A stretch of 64,000 nucleotides of DNA from assembly GCF_006704125.1 (NCBI RefSeq), contig NZ_VIGH01000002.1, positions 62,001 through 126,000 of the forward strand, written 5' to 3'. The translations under genes and the position numbers were made by a program. The notes under the pieces were generated by a model that had not been told where the DNA came from, ran no database searches, and saw only the letters and a program-made list of their open reading frames with translations. This stretch comes from Rhodococcus spelaei (GTDB lineage: Bacteria > Actinomycetota > Actinomycetes > Mycobacteriales > Mycobacteriaceae). Positions 9,022-18,865 of the stretch are shown piece by piece (within the stretch, counting starts at the first letter, position 1; every line of letters begins with the position of its first letter).

Positions 9022-9521
9022 CCGCAAGTTACGCCACCACCGCCACCCCGATCGGCCCGTTCACCGCCGTCGTCGACGGCGACGGCGCCGTCCTCGCCTC
9101 GGGCTGGACGGCGGACCCGGAGGACCTGTGCACCCTGGTCCACGCGTCACTGCGACCGTCCGCACTCGAGCAGCGCACCGAACTCGGAGCCGTCAGCCGC
9201 GCCGTCGCCGACTACCACCGCGGCGACCTGACCTGCATCGATTCCATTGCGGTGCGGCAACACTCGGGCGAGTTCCTCGAAGCTGCCTGGGAGGTGCTGC
9301 GCAAGGTGCCACCGGGCGAACCCGTCACCTACACGGAGTTCGCGGCACTGTCCGGCAGGCCCGCCGCCGTCCGCGGAGCGGCCTCCGCGTGCGCCCGCAA
9401 CGCCGCCGCGCTGTTCGTCCCCTGCCATCGGGTGGTGCGCGTCGGCGGGGCGCTCGGCGGCTTCCGTTGGGGACTGCCCGCCAAACGCTGGCTACTCTCC
9501 CACGAGGAGACCGCGAGGTAG
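9018..9521 (+). CDS. ogt: Methylated-DNA--[protein]-cysteine S-methyltransferase
   Basis: A 167-residue suicide alkyltransferase that repairs O6-methylguanine. The active-site PCHRV is at residues 135-139 with the acceptor Cys at 136, after the RAAASACARN-type recognition helix region and before the GGFRWGLPAKRWLL tail. The ATG overlaps the alkA stop (ATGA). Together alkA and ogt replace the single Ada protein of enterobacteria; the order matches Rv1317c-Rv1316c. Confidence 0.95.
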   Translation: MTASYATTATPIGPFTAVVDGDGAVLASGWTADPEDLCTLVHASLRPSALEQRTELGAVSRAVADYHRGDLTCIDSIAVRQHSGEFLEAAWEVLRKVPPGEPVTYTEFAALSGRPAAVRGAASACARNAAALFVPCHRVVRVGGALGGFRWGLPAKRWLLSHEETAR

Positions 9522-9555
9522 ATTCGGTCCCGATCCCGCCTGGAAGGACCGAAAC

Positions 9556-10776
9556 GTGAGCGAACAGCCCACCTCGACACCACCCGCCGCGCCGGACCGC
9601 GGGTTCCGAGACCGCGGCGAGGTGCTTGGCAAGGGCGGCATGTGGTTGGCCAAGTGGTCGCTGTGCCTGGTCGCGATCGCGGCCGGCGCGTGGGTGCTGT
9701 GGACCGTGCTCGGCCAACTGTGGGTCGTAGTGCTGCCGGTGCTCATGGCGATCGTGGTGGCGACCGTGCTCTGGCCACCGACGCGCGCGATGACCAGCCG
9801 CGGGGTGCCGCCCGCGGCGGCCGCCGGGATCACCCTGCTCGGGTTCGTCGCCGTGCTGTCCGGGGTTGTCGCGTTGATCGTGCCGTCGGTCGTCGACCAG
9901 GCGCCCGAGCTGGCCAACAAGGCCAGCCAGGGTCTACGCCAGGTGCAGAACTGGCTCAAGGGGCCGCCGGTGAACCTGCGGGACGACCAGATCGACTCGG
10001 CCGTCGCCGCGATCACCGCCAAGCTGCAGTCCAGCGCCCAGTCCATCGCGACCGGTGTGTTCAGCGGCGTGACCACCGCAGGCTCCATGCTGATCACGAC
10101 GTTCCTGGTGCTCGTCCTCGCGTTCTTCTTCATCAAGGACGGCCCCCGGTTCCTGCCGTGGCTGCACGGGGTCTCCGGCGGCCGCGCCGGCAGGCATTTC
10201 GAGGCCGTGGCCGTGCAGGTCTGGGACACCCTCGGCGGATTCATCCGGACCCAGGCGCTGGTCAGCTTCGTCGACGCGTTCTTCATCGGCCTCGGTCTGG
10301 TGGTGCTCGGTGTCCCGCTGGCCCCGGTGCTGGCGGTGCTCACCTTCCTCGGCGGATTCATCCCGATCGTCGGCGCGTTCGTCGCGGGTGCGCTGGCCGT
10401 GCTGGTGGCGCTGGTCGCGAAGGGGTGGACCACCGCACTGATCATCCTGATCATCGTGCTGGCCGTGCAGCAACTGGAGGGGAACGTGCTGCAGCCGGTG
10501 CTGCAGAGTCGCAGCATGAACCTGCACGCCGCGATCGTGTTGCTCGCGGTGACGGGCGGCAGCTCGCTGTACGGGATCGTCGGGGCGTTCCTGGCGGTGC
10601 CGGTCGCGGCGTGTGCCGCGGTGGTGATCCGCTACATCGGCGAACAGATCGACCGTCGACTCGACGAGCCGGAGTCCGGCACGGGCGACGTCGCCGACGA
10701 TCCGGCGCCCGACGAACCCGGACGAGAACTCGCCGACGAGATCGACGACCTGGCGGCGGGCGCGACCGCCGGCTGA
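9556..10776 (+). CDS. AI-2E family transporter (permease)
   Basis: A 406-residue polytopic membrane protein of the AI-2E/TqsA family (UPF0118). About eight hydrophobic segments are visible, including the glycine-rich VLTFLGGFIPIVGAFVAGALAVLVAL core and the conserved QQLEGNVLQPVLQSR motif. The C-terminal ~40 residues are acidic and cytoplasmic. Members export diverse solutes; an AI-2 role is not implied. The GTG at 9556 is chosen because GGAAGG lies 8 nt upstream. The homolog in M. tuberculosis is probably Rv1101c. Confidence 0.9.
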   Translation: MSEQPTSTPPAAPDRGFRDRGEVLGKGGMWLAKWSLCLVAIAAGAWVLWTVLGQLWVVVLPVLMAIVVATVLWPPTRAMTSRGVPPAAAAGITLLGFVAVLSGVVALIVPSVVDQAPELANKASQGLRQVQNWLKGPPVNLRDDQIDSAVAAITAKLQSSAQSIATGVFSGVTTAGSMLITTFLVLVLAFFFIKDGPRFLPWLHGVSGGRAGRHFEAVAVQVWDTLGGFIRTQALVSFVDAFFIGLGLVVLGVPLAPVLAVLTFLGGFIPIVGAFVAGALAVLVALVAKGWTTALIILIIVLAVQQLEGNVLQPVLQSRSMNLHAAIVLLAVTGGSSLYGIVGAFLAVPVAACAAVVIRYIGEQIDRRLDEPESGTGDVADDPAPDEPGRELADEIDDLAAGATAG

Positions 10777-10797
10777 CCTCCCGGCCGCGGGCCACCG

Positions 10798-13779
10798 CTA
10801 CCCGGCGACGACCTCCACGCTGGACCCGGACCGGCCGCGAATCACATGCAGCCGACTCGGGATTCGCGCCCGCATCTCGTCCACATGGCTGACGATCCCG
10901 ACCACCCGTCCGCCCTCGCGGAGTTCGTCGAGTACGCCCATGACCGATTCCAGGGCGTCCGGGTCGAGGGTGCCGAAACCCTCGTCGATGAACATGGTGT
11001 CGAGGACCACCCCGCCCGATTCTGCGGCGACCACGTCGGCCAACCCCAGCGCGAGGGAGAGCGACGCGAGAAAGGACTCGCCGCCGGAGAGCGTCTTCGC
11101 CGACCGCACCACTCCGGTGTAGTCGTCTCGGATGTCGAGGCCGAGCCCGCCGCGCTTCCCGCGTGGGCCCGCACCGTCCTCGTGGACGAACTCGTAACGA
11201 CCGCCGGACATTCGGCGCAGCCGCACCGACGCCGAGAGCGCGACCTCCTCGAGTCGCGCGGCGAGCACGTAGGAGCTCAGCGACATCTTGCGCGAGTTCT
11301 GGCCACGCCCGGCGATCACGTCGGCCAGCGCCGCCAACTCGTCGTGCCTGCGCAGCGCCGGGCCCAGCGCGTCGAGTTCGCGCTCGAGCTGCCCGACCAG
11401 CCGCTCGAGGTCGAGTACCCGGTCGTCCGCCTTCGCCTCCGCCGAGATCGCCTCGCCGAGCAGTTCGCCGACCCGCGTTCGCTCGGCGGCCGCTGCCTCC
11501 GGATCCGCCGGGGCGGCGGCCGCGACCGCGAGCACCTCGGGTTCGGCCAGCACGGACTCGGCCCGCACCGCTGTGTCGCGCGCATGTGCCAGGACCGACT
11601 CGAGTTCGGCGATACGCCCCGGCTCACGGACCGCGGCGAGGGCATCCTGCGGCGAGGCGAACCCGGCTGCAGCGGCCGCCGCGGAGACCTTGACCTCCAG
11701 TGCGCTGACGTTCTCCTCGACCGCGGTGACCTGAATCCGCAACTCTCCCAACCTGGATACCGCGGCGGCCAGCGCGTCGACCCGATCGCGGCGGGTTCGG
11801 AGGTCCTCGTCGGCGCCCGCTGCCGCGGCGATCTCCGCGCGCACCCGGGCAACCAGCGCCGAGCCCGCGCCGATCCGCTCGGCCAGTCCCGCACGCTCGG
11901 CGTCGACGGCGCGGATGCGCTCCTGGTGCCCTTCTCCCTCGGCGCGCAGCGCGGCCACGCCTGCGGCCAGCTCGTCCACTCGGCCGGCGAGAGTGCGGGC
12001 CCGCGCGTGCTCGTCGGTGGCATCCCGCACCAGAACGCCGAGCTCGTCGGGGTCGCGATCGCCGGCGCGGGTCACGAGCCCGTCGAGAATCCGTTCCGCC
12101 TCGATCAGACGGCCGGCCGCTGCGTCGAGGTCCGCGGCCCTTCGCTGCTCGACCGCCGACGCGGCATCCTCGTCCGCCTTGCTGACCGCGGTGTCTGCGG
12201 GCTGCGCCGGCGCGGGATGTACGTCCGATCCACAGACCGCGCACGGCGCCCCGTCGACAAGGCCCCCCGCAAGTTCGGCGGCCATGCCGTCGATCCTGGC
12301 CTTCCGCAGGTCGAGCAGGTCGGAACGGGCCTGCTGGTGCAGGTCCCGCAGGTCCGCCCGAGCCTGGGCCAGCTCGGCGACCGTGCGACGCTGCCCTGCC
12401 GTCGCGGTCGCCGCGTCCCGTGCGTCGACCAACCTCGCCAGCTCGGCACTCAGCCCGTCCACGCGGGCGGCCGCCGACCGGGCCTCGCCGAGTTCGGCCT
12501 CGGCGACGCCCACCAGCGCGGGAATGGCCTCGCTCCGCTGCCCGAGCTCGGTTGCGGCGGAGTCGAGTTCGCTTCGACGCGCCTGGTCGCGCTCGACCTC
12601 CGACTGCGCCTCGTCGGCTCCCGACGCCCGCTCGATCAGTGCGTCGAGGCGTGTCACCTCGGCGGTCCATTCGCGCACGGCGGCGGCGACGGTGTCTCGG
12701 TCCGAGGCAGCGGCCGGCCAACTGAGCCGGGCGAGCAGGGCGCTCCCCTCCCCTACCTTCGCCACACCGTCCTCGAGGTCGGCAAGCCGACGGCGCTGCG
12801 CGGCAGCGTCGTTCGCGACGCCGTCCGCCTGCGCGCGGAGCGCGGCAACCGGCTCTGCGGCGCGTGCGCGTGACAGCTCGGACGCCAGCGCGGAGCGTTC
12901 CGTCGCGGCCGCCTGGTGAGCTGTCAGGTCGGCGCGGGCGCGGGCCGCTCGGCGTTGCAGTTCGTGCACGCGCTGCGCCTCCGACAGACTGTCGGCGGCG
13001 CGGATGTCGACTGCGCGTGCCTGCAGGAGCGCGACCGCCGCGGTGTCTCGCGCCTCGGTCGCGTCGGCGAGCAGTTTGCGTGCCCACGTCAGCGGGTCCG
13101 CATCCGCACCGGCCTCGATCCCGGCAGCCGTCGAGACCTTGGCGACCGCGATGTCCACCGATCGACGGCTCGACTCGATCCTCGCGGCACTCTCCCGGCG
13201 CCGATCGGCGAACCACTCCTCGACGGTGCCGAAGCGTGCGGTGTCGAACAGTCGCTCGAGCAGCTTGCCGCGCTCCTCGGTGTCGGCTCGCAGGAAACGC
13301 GCGAAGTCGCCCTGCGGCAACAACACCACCTGGAAGAACTGGTCCGCGCTCATGCCGAGCAGACGGCCGACCACCTCGCCGATCTCGTCGAGACGGGTCA
13401 GGTTCTCGCCCTCACCGTCGAGCCACTCGAGACTCGCCTTCGCGTTCTCCTTGGTGGTCCCCGTGCCGCGCAGCTTGGCGCGCTGGAACTCCGGACTCCG
13501 GGTGATCCGCACCCGGCGACCACCGATCGTGGCCTCGAGCACCACCTTCGGTGCGGTTCCCGGGTCGGCATGGTCGGACAGCAGACGCTTGCCCTCCTGA
13601 CGCGCGCCGGGCACCCGGCCGTAGAGCGCGAAGGCCACCGCGTCGAGGATCGTGGTCTTGCCCGCGCCGGTCTGTCCGTGCAGCAGGAAGAGTCCGTCCG
13701 CGCCGAGGGTGTCGAAGTCCACCGACACAGTGCGCCCGAACGGACCGAAGGCCGTCGCCTCCAGGGTGTGCAGCCTCAT
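10798..13779 (-). CDS. sbcC: Exonuclease SbcC (Rad50-like ATPase subunit)
   Basis: A 993-residue SMC-like ATPase of the SbcCD nuclease, which cuts hairpins and processes DNA ends. The N-terminal Walker A GQTGAGKT is at residues 35-42 and a Q-loop (VVLLPQGDFARFLRA) follows. Long Ala/Glu/Arg-rich coiled coils flank a zinc-hook CAVC motif near residue 513. The C-terminal half-site has a signature LSGGESFLASL and Walker B MFIDEGFGTLD. The start overlaps the sbcD stop by 4 bp. Confidence 0.96.
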   Translation of the reverse strand: MRLHTLEATAFGPFGRTVSVDFDTLGADGLFLLHGQTGAGKTTILDAVAFALYGRVPGARQEGKRLLSDHADPGTAPKVVLEATIGGRRVRITRSPEFQRAKLRGTGTTKENAKASLEWLDGEGENLTRLDEIGEVVGRLLGMSADQFFQVVLLPQGDFARFLRADTEERGKLLERLFDTARFGTVEEWFADRRRESAARIESSRRSVDIAVAKVSTAAGIEAGADADPLTWARKLLADATEARDTAAVALLQARAVDIRAADSLSEAQRVHELQRRAARARADLTAHQAAATERSALASELSRARAAEPVAALRAQADGVANDAAAQRRRLADLEDGVAKVGEGSALLARLSWPAAASDRDTVAAAVREWTAEVTRLDALIERASGADEAQSEVERDQARRSELDSAATELGQRSEAIPALVGVAEAELGEARSAAARVDGLSAELARLVDARDAATATAGQRRTVAELAQARADLRDLHQQARSDLLDLRKARIDGMAAELAGGLVDGAPCAVCGSDVHPAPAQPADTAVSKADEDAASAVEQRRAADLDAAAGRLIEAERILDGLVTRAGDRDPDELGVLVRDATDEHARARTLAGRVDELAAGVAALRAEGEGHQERIRAVDAERAGLAERIGAGSALVARVRAEIAAAAGADEDLRTRRDRVDALAAAVSRLGELRIQVTAVEENVSALEVKVSAAAAAAGFASPQDALAAVREPGRIAELESVLAHARDTAVRAESVLAEPEVLAVAAAAPADPEAAAAERTRVGELLGEAISAEAKADDRVLDLERLVGQLERELDALGPALRRHDELAALADVIAGRGQNSRKMSLSSYVLAARLEEVALSASVRLRRMSGGRYEFVHEDGAGPRGKRGGLGLDIRDDYTGVVRSAKTLSGGESFLASLSLALGLADVVAAESGGVVLDTMFIDEGFGTLDPDALESVMGVLDELREGGRVVGIVSHVDEMRARIPSRLHVIRGRSGSSVEVVAG

Positions 13780-14966
13780 GCGATGCGCTCCACCGCGTCG
13801 GCGTCGTCCCGGTCCGGACCATCGGTTTCGCGCACTGCGGCACCGAAAGCCTTTTCGGTCCAGCGCAGTTCGTTCTCCGTGGGCTCACTGCGCATGTCGG
13901 TGAGGAAGCTCGTCGCGATCTCGAGGTCGGTGCGGCCGCGCACCTTCTCGCGGTAGCGCAGATCCGAGTCTCCTTCCGGCCGCGTCCATTCCAAATGCAC
14001 GAGATGCGGGAACCGGGCCCGCAGGGTCCGCATCGCATCGAGCGGACGAACCGGATCCGTGAGCACCGCCGACACGTAGTCCTCGGTCGCGTGCTCGAAC
14101 TCGTCGCCGCCGAGGAGTTCCTCCACGGTCCCGGTCAGCTGACTGAGTCCACGCACCACCGGGAGGTCGTGCCGCTGCACGGCGGACAGTCCCGACTCGT
14201 CGAGGTCCACGATCCACACGGCCTTGCGGTGCGAGCGCTCCCCGAACGAGTACGGCAACGGGGAGCCGGAGTACCGCACCCCCTCGCCGAGGGTCTGCGG
14301 CGAGTGCAGATGTCCGAGTGCGACGTAGTCGACGCCGTCGAAGGCTGAGGCCGACACGGTCTCGACCCCACCGACCGAGATCGACCGCTCCGACCCGGTC
14401 GCCTCGGCGCCCACCACGAAGGCGTGTGCGAGCAGGACCGAACGCGGCGGGACCCCACCGGCGGCACGGGCGGCGAGATCGGCGCGCACGCGGTCCATCG
14501 CGGCGTCGAGGATCGCCGCGTGCGAGCGCGCGGTCGGCACGCCCAACTCCGCTCGCGTGGTCTCCGGTTCGAGGTAGGGAATGCCGTAGAACGCGACGGG
14601 TCCGAACTCGTCCGTGACGATCACCGGGCGGTCGACCTCGGAAACCCGGGTCATCAGGTGCAGCCCGCCGGCCGCCGCGAACACCGCCCCAGCACCGAGC
14701 CGGACCGGCGAGTCGTGATTGCCCGACGTCGCGACGATCACCGCACCGGCCGCCCGGATCGCCTCGAACCCCCTGTTGCACACGGCGACCGCGTCCGCGC
14801 TCGGCACGGCGCGGTCGTACACATCGCCCGGCACCACCACGACGTCGACGGCGTTCGCGGCGACGAGGGCCGCCACGGCGTCGAGCACCCGGGCCTGGTC
14901 CGCGAGCAGATCGACCCCGTGGAAGGTCCGCCCGATGTGCCAGTCGGAGGTGTGCAGGATTCGCAT
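13776..14966 (-). CDS. sbcD: Exonuclease SbcD (Mre11-like nuclease subunit)
   Basis: A 396-residue calcineurin-like phosphoesterase, partner of SbcC. Metal-binding motifs are in order: HTSDWHIGR at the N terminus, VVPGDVYDRA, SGNHDSPVRL, and the late LGHLHSPQ. I place the start at the ATG at 14966, which gives the canonical MRILHTSDWH; the open frame upstream is not conserved. First gene of the sbcDC operon, divergent from rmuC. Confidence 0.96.
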   Translation of the reverse strand: MRILHTSDWHIGRTFHGVDLLADQARVLDAVAALVAANAVDVVVVPGDVYDRAVPSADAVAVCNRGFEAIRAAGAVIVATSGNHDSPVRLGAGAVFAAAGGLHLMTRVSEVDRPVIVTDEFGPVAFYGIPYLEPETTRAELGVPTARSHAAILDAAMDRVRADLAARAAGGVPPRSVLLAHAFVVGAEATGSERSISVGGVETVSASAFDGVDYVALGHLHSPQTLGEGVRYSGSPLPYSFGERSHRKAVWIVDLDESGLSAVQRHDLPVVRGLSQLTGTVEELLGGDEFEHATEDYVSAVLTDPVRPLDAMRTLRARFPHLVHLEWTRPEGDSDLRYREKVRGRTDLEIATSFLTDMRSEPTENELRWTEKAFGAAVRETDGPDRDDADAVERIA

Positions 14967-15073
14967 GGCCCGACCGTAGTTCACCCCACCGACAGTCCCG
15001 GGAACGCACGCCGCGGCCCGCCCCTGCCGGCCGTGCCGCAACTTTGTCGGTGGCCTCGTGCACCATCATCGCC

Positions 15074-16240
15074 ATGAACGCCGTCACCGCATTCGGACTG
15101 CTGGTCGCGCTGGCCCTCGGCATCGCCGTCGGATGGCTGTGGCACTCCGCGCGGACCGGGCAGCGCACCGCGCGAGCCGAGGCGCAGCTGGCCGCGCTGC
15201 GCGACAACGAGAAGCTGCTCCGCCAGTCGCTCGCCGCCGTGAACGAGGACTCCGCGCGCCGGACGTCGGGCGTCGTCGGCGAGCAGGTCGCCCACCTCGT
15301 CGGCCCGTTGCACGAAGCGGTCGACGCGCTCTCGCACCAGGTCCAGCAGGTCGAGCGCAGCCGGGTGCACGCCTACGCCGGACTCTCGGAACAGGTCGCG
15401 GGGATGCGTCACTCCTCGCAGTTGCTGACCACCCAGACGGGTCGGCTCGTCACCGCGTTGCGCGCGCCGCAGGTTCGCGGCCGCTGGGGCGAGATCCAGC
15501 TCGAGCGGGTGGTCGAGCTGGCGGGCATGGTCAAGCACTGCGACTTCGAGACCCAGGTGGTCGGCGAGGGCGTGCGGCCGGACCTCGTCGTGCGACTCGC
15601 CGGGGGCAAGAACATCGTCGTCGACGCGAAGGTTCCGTTGGCGGCCTACCTCGACGCGGCACAGGAGGAGGACGTCACGGTCCGCGACGGTCACCTCACC
15701 CGGCACGCCAAACAGCTGCGCACCCACGTCGACCAACTCTCGGCCAAGGCCTACTGGGCTGCGTTCGACCCGACACCGGAGTTCGTCGTTCTCTTCGTCC
15801 CGGGCGACTCGTTCCTCGACGCCGCGCTCACCGCGGACGCTGGGCTGCTCGAGCATGCCTTCTCGAAGAATGTGATCCTCGCCACTCCGACGACCCTGGT
15901 TGCGTTGTTGCGCACCATCGCCCACACCTGGCGCCAGGAGACCCTCTCCCGCGAGGCCGACACCATCCACCGCCTCGGACGCGAGCTCTACAACCGGATC
16001 GGCGTCGTCGGCAATCACCTGGACCGGCTCGGATCGCAGCTGGGCAAGGCCGTCGAGTCGTTCAATCTGACCGCCGCGTCGATGGAATCGCGGGTGACAG
16101 TGACCGCCCGCAAACTGCACGACCTCGAGGTCGGGGACGGCGAGGTGCGGGAGATCGGGCGCATCGAGTCCTGGCCGCGGACCGTGGGACTTTCGGAGAT
16201 CGTTCCCACAAACGGTCCCGCTAACGAGGCTATCGGCTGA
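15074..16240 (+). CDS. rmuC: DNA recombination protein RmuC homolog
   Basis: A 388-residue protein. One N-terminal membrane helix (residues about 3-20) is followed by a coiled-coil region and the RmuC nuclease-like core (RGRWGEIQLERVVELAGM, VDAKVPLAAYLDA, LFVPGDSFLDAAL). The family limits inversions and rearrangements at repeats. The ATG at 15074 is preferred to an upstream in-frame start because it opens directly with the membrane anchor. It lies next to sbcDC and upstream of a DUF6542 gene. Confidence 0.9.
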   Translation: MNAVTAFGLLVALALGIAVGWLWHSARTGQRTARAEAQLAALRDNEKLLRQSLAAVNEDSARRTSGVVGEQVAHLVGPLHEAVDALSHQVQQVERSRVHAYAGLSEQVAGMRHSSQLLTTQTGRLVTALRAPQVRGRWGEIQLERVVELAGMVKHCDFETQVVGEGVRPDLVVRLAGGKNIVVDAKVPLAAYLDAAQEEDVTVRDGHLTRHAKQLRTHVDQLSAKAYWAAFDPTPEFVVLFVPGDSFLDAALTADAGLLEHAFSKNVILATPTTLVALLRTIAHTWRQETLSREADTIHRLGRELYNRIGVVGNHLDRLGSQLGKAVESFNLTAASMESRVTVTARKLHDLEVGDGEVREIGRIESWPRTVGLSEIVPTNGPANEAIG

Positions 16241-16260
16241 TGAGCGGCTAATGTCGAAGC

Positions 16261-17136
16261 GTGTCTGCAACCCAACGTGCTCGCTCTGGGGTGCCGCTCG
16301 ATACGCGGTCCGTTCTCCCAACCGTCCCTGGCCTTCCCGCCTGGGGCGCGGTCCTCGTTGCCGTGGGAGCCGCCGTCGTTGGGTTCTTGCTCGACTCGAT
16401 GCGCGGCACCGAGCTGACGTCGACGTTCTCGATCTTCTACTTCCTGGGTTGTGTGGGCGCCGTGCTCGCGGTGCGAAGCCGCGGACTGTTCACCACCATG
16501 GTCCAGCCCCCGCTGATCCTCGTCGCCGCGGTACCGATGGCGTACCAGCAGCTCGCCGCCGGATCCGGCGGTGGCATGAAGGACCTCATCCTCAACGCGG
16601 CGATCCCACTGGTCAACCGCTTTCCACTGATGCTGCTGACCACCCTGGCGGTGCTCGCGATCGGCCTCGGTCGGCTGTACATGGGCCGCGAGGCCGACAA
16701 GCTCGCCGCCCGACCGCGCCGCAAGTCCGCGGCGTCGGGGCGCCCCGACGAGCCGGCCCGACCGGCTGCGGAGCGCGCGTCGGACGCGTCCCGCTCCGCG
16801 CGGACCGCCCACGCGACCGGCCGTTTCCCGACCGGCCAGCACCCCACCGGAGCACGTCCGGTGGTCCCGGAACGCCCGCGCGCCGCCGAACGGACCCAGG
16901 AGGTCCCATTCGATTCGGCGCCGATCAGGCAGCGCCGTCCCGAGCCCGGCCGCAGCCCGGTCCCACCGCAGTACGGCGAGAACCTCTCGCGCCGACCCGA
17001 GCGTGGACCCGCCCCCGTGCGGACCCCGCAGTTCAGTCGGCCGTCCGAGCCGGAGATGCCGCTGCACCCGGTCCCGCAGGTCCGCTACCGGGACCGCTAC
17101 GACGCCCCCACCGAGCAGCCCCGGCACACCCGCTAG
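16261..17136 (+). CDS. DUF6542-type membrane protein (Rv1111c-like)
   Basis: A 291-residue protein of unknown function. Four hydrophobic stretches occupy about residues 27-45, 57-72, 80-98 and 120-140, and a long Pro/Arg-rich, low-complexity cytoplasmic tail fills the rest. The start is GTG. Its stop codon overlaps the stop of ispH on the other strand (17133-17136), an unusually tight convergent junction. Its position beside ispH matches Rv1111c/Rv1110. Confidence 0.75.
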   Translation: MSATQRARSGVPLDTRSVLPTVPGLPAWGAVLVAVGAAVVGFLLDSMRGTELTSTFSIFYFLGCVGAVLAVRSRGLFTTMVQPPLILVAAVPMAYQQLAAGSGGGMKDLILNAAIPLVNRFPLMLLTTLAVLAIGLGRLYMGREADKLAARPRRKSAASGRPDEPARPAAERASDASRSARTAHATGRFPTGQHPTGARPVVPERPRAAERTQEVPFDSAPIRQRRPEPGRSPVPPQYGENLSRRPERGPAPVRTPQFSRPSEPEMPLHPVPQVRYRDRYDAPTEQPRHTR

Positions 17137-18143
17137 CCGGTCGTCGGACTCGGCTTGCGCAACTCGCGGGGCAGCGAGAACACCAACGTCTCGTTCGCGG
17201 TCGTCACCGACTGGACGTCGTTGAATCCGTTCTCGGCGAGCAGGTCGATGACCCCGCTCACCAGGATCTCCGGCACGGATGCACCGGAGGTCACGCCCAC
17301 TGTCTGGACGCCGTCGAGCCAGGCGATGTCGATCTCGCGGGCGTAGTCCACCAGGTAGCTGGCCTTCGCCCCTGCCCCCAGCGCCACCTCGACCAGCCGG
17401 ACCGAGTTCGACGAGTTGCGCGAACCGACCACGATGACGAGATCGCACTCGGGCGCCATCGCCTTCACCGCGACCTGACGGTTCTGGGTGGCGTAGCAGA
17501 TGTCGTCGCTCGGGGGATCCTGCAGCAGCGGGAACTTCTCGCGCAGGCGGGCCACCGTCTGCATGGTCTCGTCCACGCTCAGGGTGGTCTGCGAGAGCCA
17601 GATGACCTTCGACTCGTCGCGGACCGTCACCGCGTCCACGGACTCGGGTCCGTCCACCAACTGCACGTGGTCGGGAGCCTCGCCTGCCGTTCCCTCGACC
17701 TCCTCGTGACCCTCGTGGCCGATCAGCAGGATGTCGAAGTCGTCGCGCGCGAACCGCTTCGCCTCCTGGTGCACCTTGGTGACCAGCGGGCAGGTGGCGT
17801 CGATGGTGTGCAGACTGCGCGCGGCGGCCGCCTCGTGCACCGCCGGGGACACACCGTGCGCGGAGAAGACCAGGACCGAGTTCTCGGGAACCTCGTCCGT
17901 TTCGTCGACGAAGACGACGCCGCGGTCGGACAGGGTCTCGACGACGTGCCGGTTGTGCACGATCTCCTTGCGCACGTAGATCGGGGCACCGTGCTTCTCG
18001 AGCGCACGCTCGACAGTCTCGACGGCGCGGTCCACGCCCGCGCAGTATCCCCGCGGCTCGGCCAGCAGGACCCGCTTGCCGGTCGCGGTGGTAGGCGCGT
18101 TGGAACGGGCGATACCCAGGTTCAGGGGGACTGCGGAAGACAT
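17133..18143 (-). CDS. ispH: 4-hydroxy-3-methylbut-2-enyl diphosphate reductase
   Basis: The last enzyme of the MEP isoprenoid pathway, a 4Fe-4S protein producing IPP and DMAPP. At 336 residues it has the three conserved cluster cysteines at 34 ([10 protein letters not shown]), 118 (DATCPLV) and 216 (ICYATQNRQ), and the catalytic EEVEGT motif. A slightly extended N terminus precedes the core. It is convergent with DUF6542 and divergent from the Rv1109c-like gene. Confidence 0.97.
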   Translation of the reverse strand: MSSAVPLNLGIARSNAPTTATGKRVLLAEPRGYCAGVDRAVETVERALEKHGAPIYVRKEIVHNRHVVETLSDRGVVFVDETDEVPENSVLVFSAHGVSPAVHEAAAARSLHTIDATCPLVTKVHQEAKRFARDDFDILLIGHEGHEEVEGTAGEAPDHVQLVDGPESVDAVTVRDESKVIWLSQTTLSVDETMQTVARLREKFPLLQDPPSDDICYATQNRQVAVKAMAPECDLVIVVGSRNSSNSVRLVEVALGAGAKASYLVDYAREIDIAWLDGVQTVGVTSGASVPEILVSGVIDLLAENGFNDVQSVTTANETLVFSLPRELRKPSPTTG

Positions 18144-18238
18144 GCTTCCAGGGTACGGGGCGTGGCCACCGTCGTCCGATCAGGCGCCCTCGACCGCGTC
18201 GGCTACCAAATGGGGGCGTGGTGAGGCACTCTAGGACC

Positions 18239-18865
18239 ATGATTCGTCCCCCTTTCGCTGCCCGCGTGGCGGCCGGGATCGCGGCCACCGTCGTCGAAGA
18301 GGTGCAGAAACTGCCGACGACGGCCGTGACGCTGCCCATGACCACGGTCAGCCAGGTCCTGCAGACCTCGATGCGCATCCAGCAGTCGATGACCGCGCTT
18401 GCCATCAAGGGAGACGAGGCGCTCGCGATCCTGTTCCACACCACTGAGGAGCAGCCGCAGTGGGCAACCTTCGACGAGGACCTCGAGCCGCCGGCCACCA
18501 ACGGCGCCGTGTCCGGGTCCCCGTCGGCGAACACGAAGTCCCCGTCGACCGACGCGAAGCCGGCCAACCAGGGCCGATTCGAGCTGTACTCGATGTCGCC
18601 ACCGGTCGACGCACCCGCGAAGGCGCCCGCCCCGGCGAAGACGCGGACCGCGGCGCCCGCCAAGCCCGCCGCACCGGTGGAGCGGCCCGAGATCGCCGAG
18701 TACCTCGACTACGACAACCTCACGCTCGCGCAGCTGCGCGCCCGGTTGCGGACGCTGTCCGTCGACGAACTCGAGTCCCTGCTCGCGTACGAGAACGGCT
18801 CACTCGGCCGGGCCCCCTTCCAGACCATGCTGGGCAACCGGATCACCACCGCCAACTCCAAGTGA
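18239..18865 (+). CDS. Rv1109c-like conserved actinobacterial protein (lipid-droplet-associated type)
   Basis: A 208-residue protein. The amphipathic N-terminal helix region (residues 1-65) resembles proteins named lipid-droplet-associated in rhodococcal annotations (recalled). A low-complexity Pro/Ala/Lys linker (about 80-145) is followed by a conserved C-terminal domain with the Asp/Tyr-rich [17 protein letters not shown] and a helix ending [12 protein letters not shown]-like. Surface binding to triacylglycerol droplets is inferred from family naming, not seen directly. Its last codon overlaps the xseA start. Confidence 0.65.
   Translation: MIRPPFAARVAAGIAATVVEEVQKLPTTAVTLPMTTVSQVLQTSMRIQQSMTALAIKGDEALAILFHTTEEQPQWATFDEDLEPPATNGAVSGSPSANTKSPSTDAKPANQGRFELYSMSPPVDAPAKAPAPAKTRTAAPAKPAAPVERPEIAEYLDYDNLTLAQLRARLRTLSVDELESLLAYENGSLGRAPFQTMLGNRITTANSK

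Noticed and set aside
9018-9027. AlkA and Ogt as one frameshifted Ada gene
   Set aside because: The 4-bp ATGA overlap is normal coupling and the same two-gene arrangement occurs in mycobacteria.
10846-12873. A 675-codon plus-strand open frame inside sbcC
   Set aside because: Arg/Gly-rich translation of the complement of the SbcC coiled coil, no start signal.
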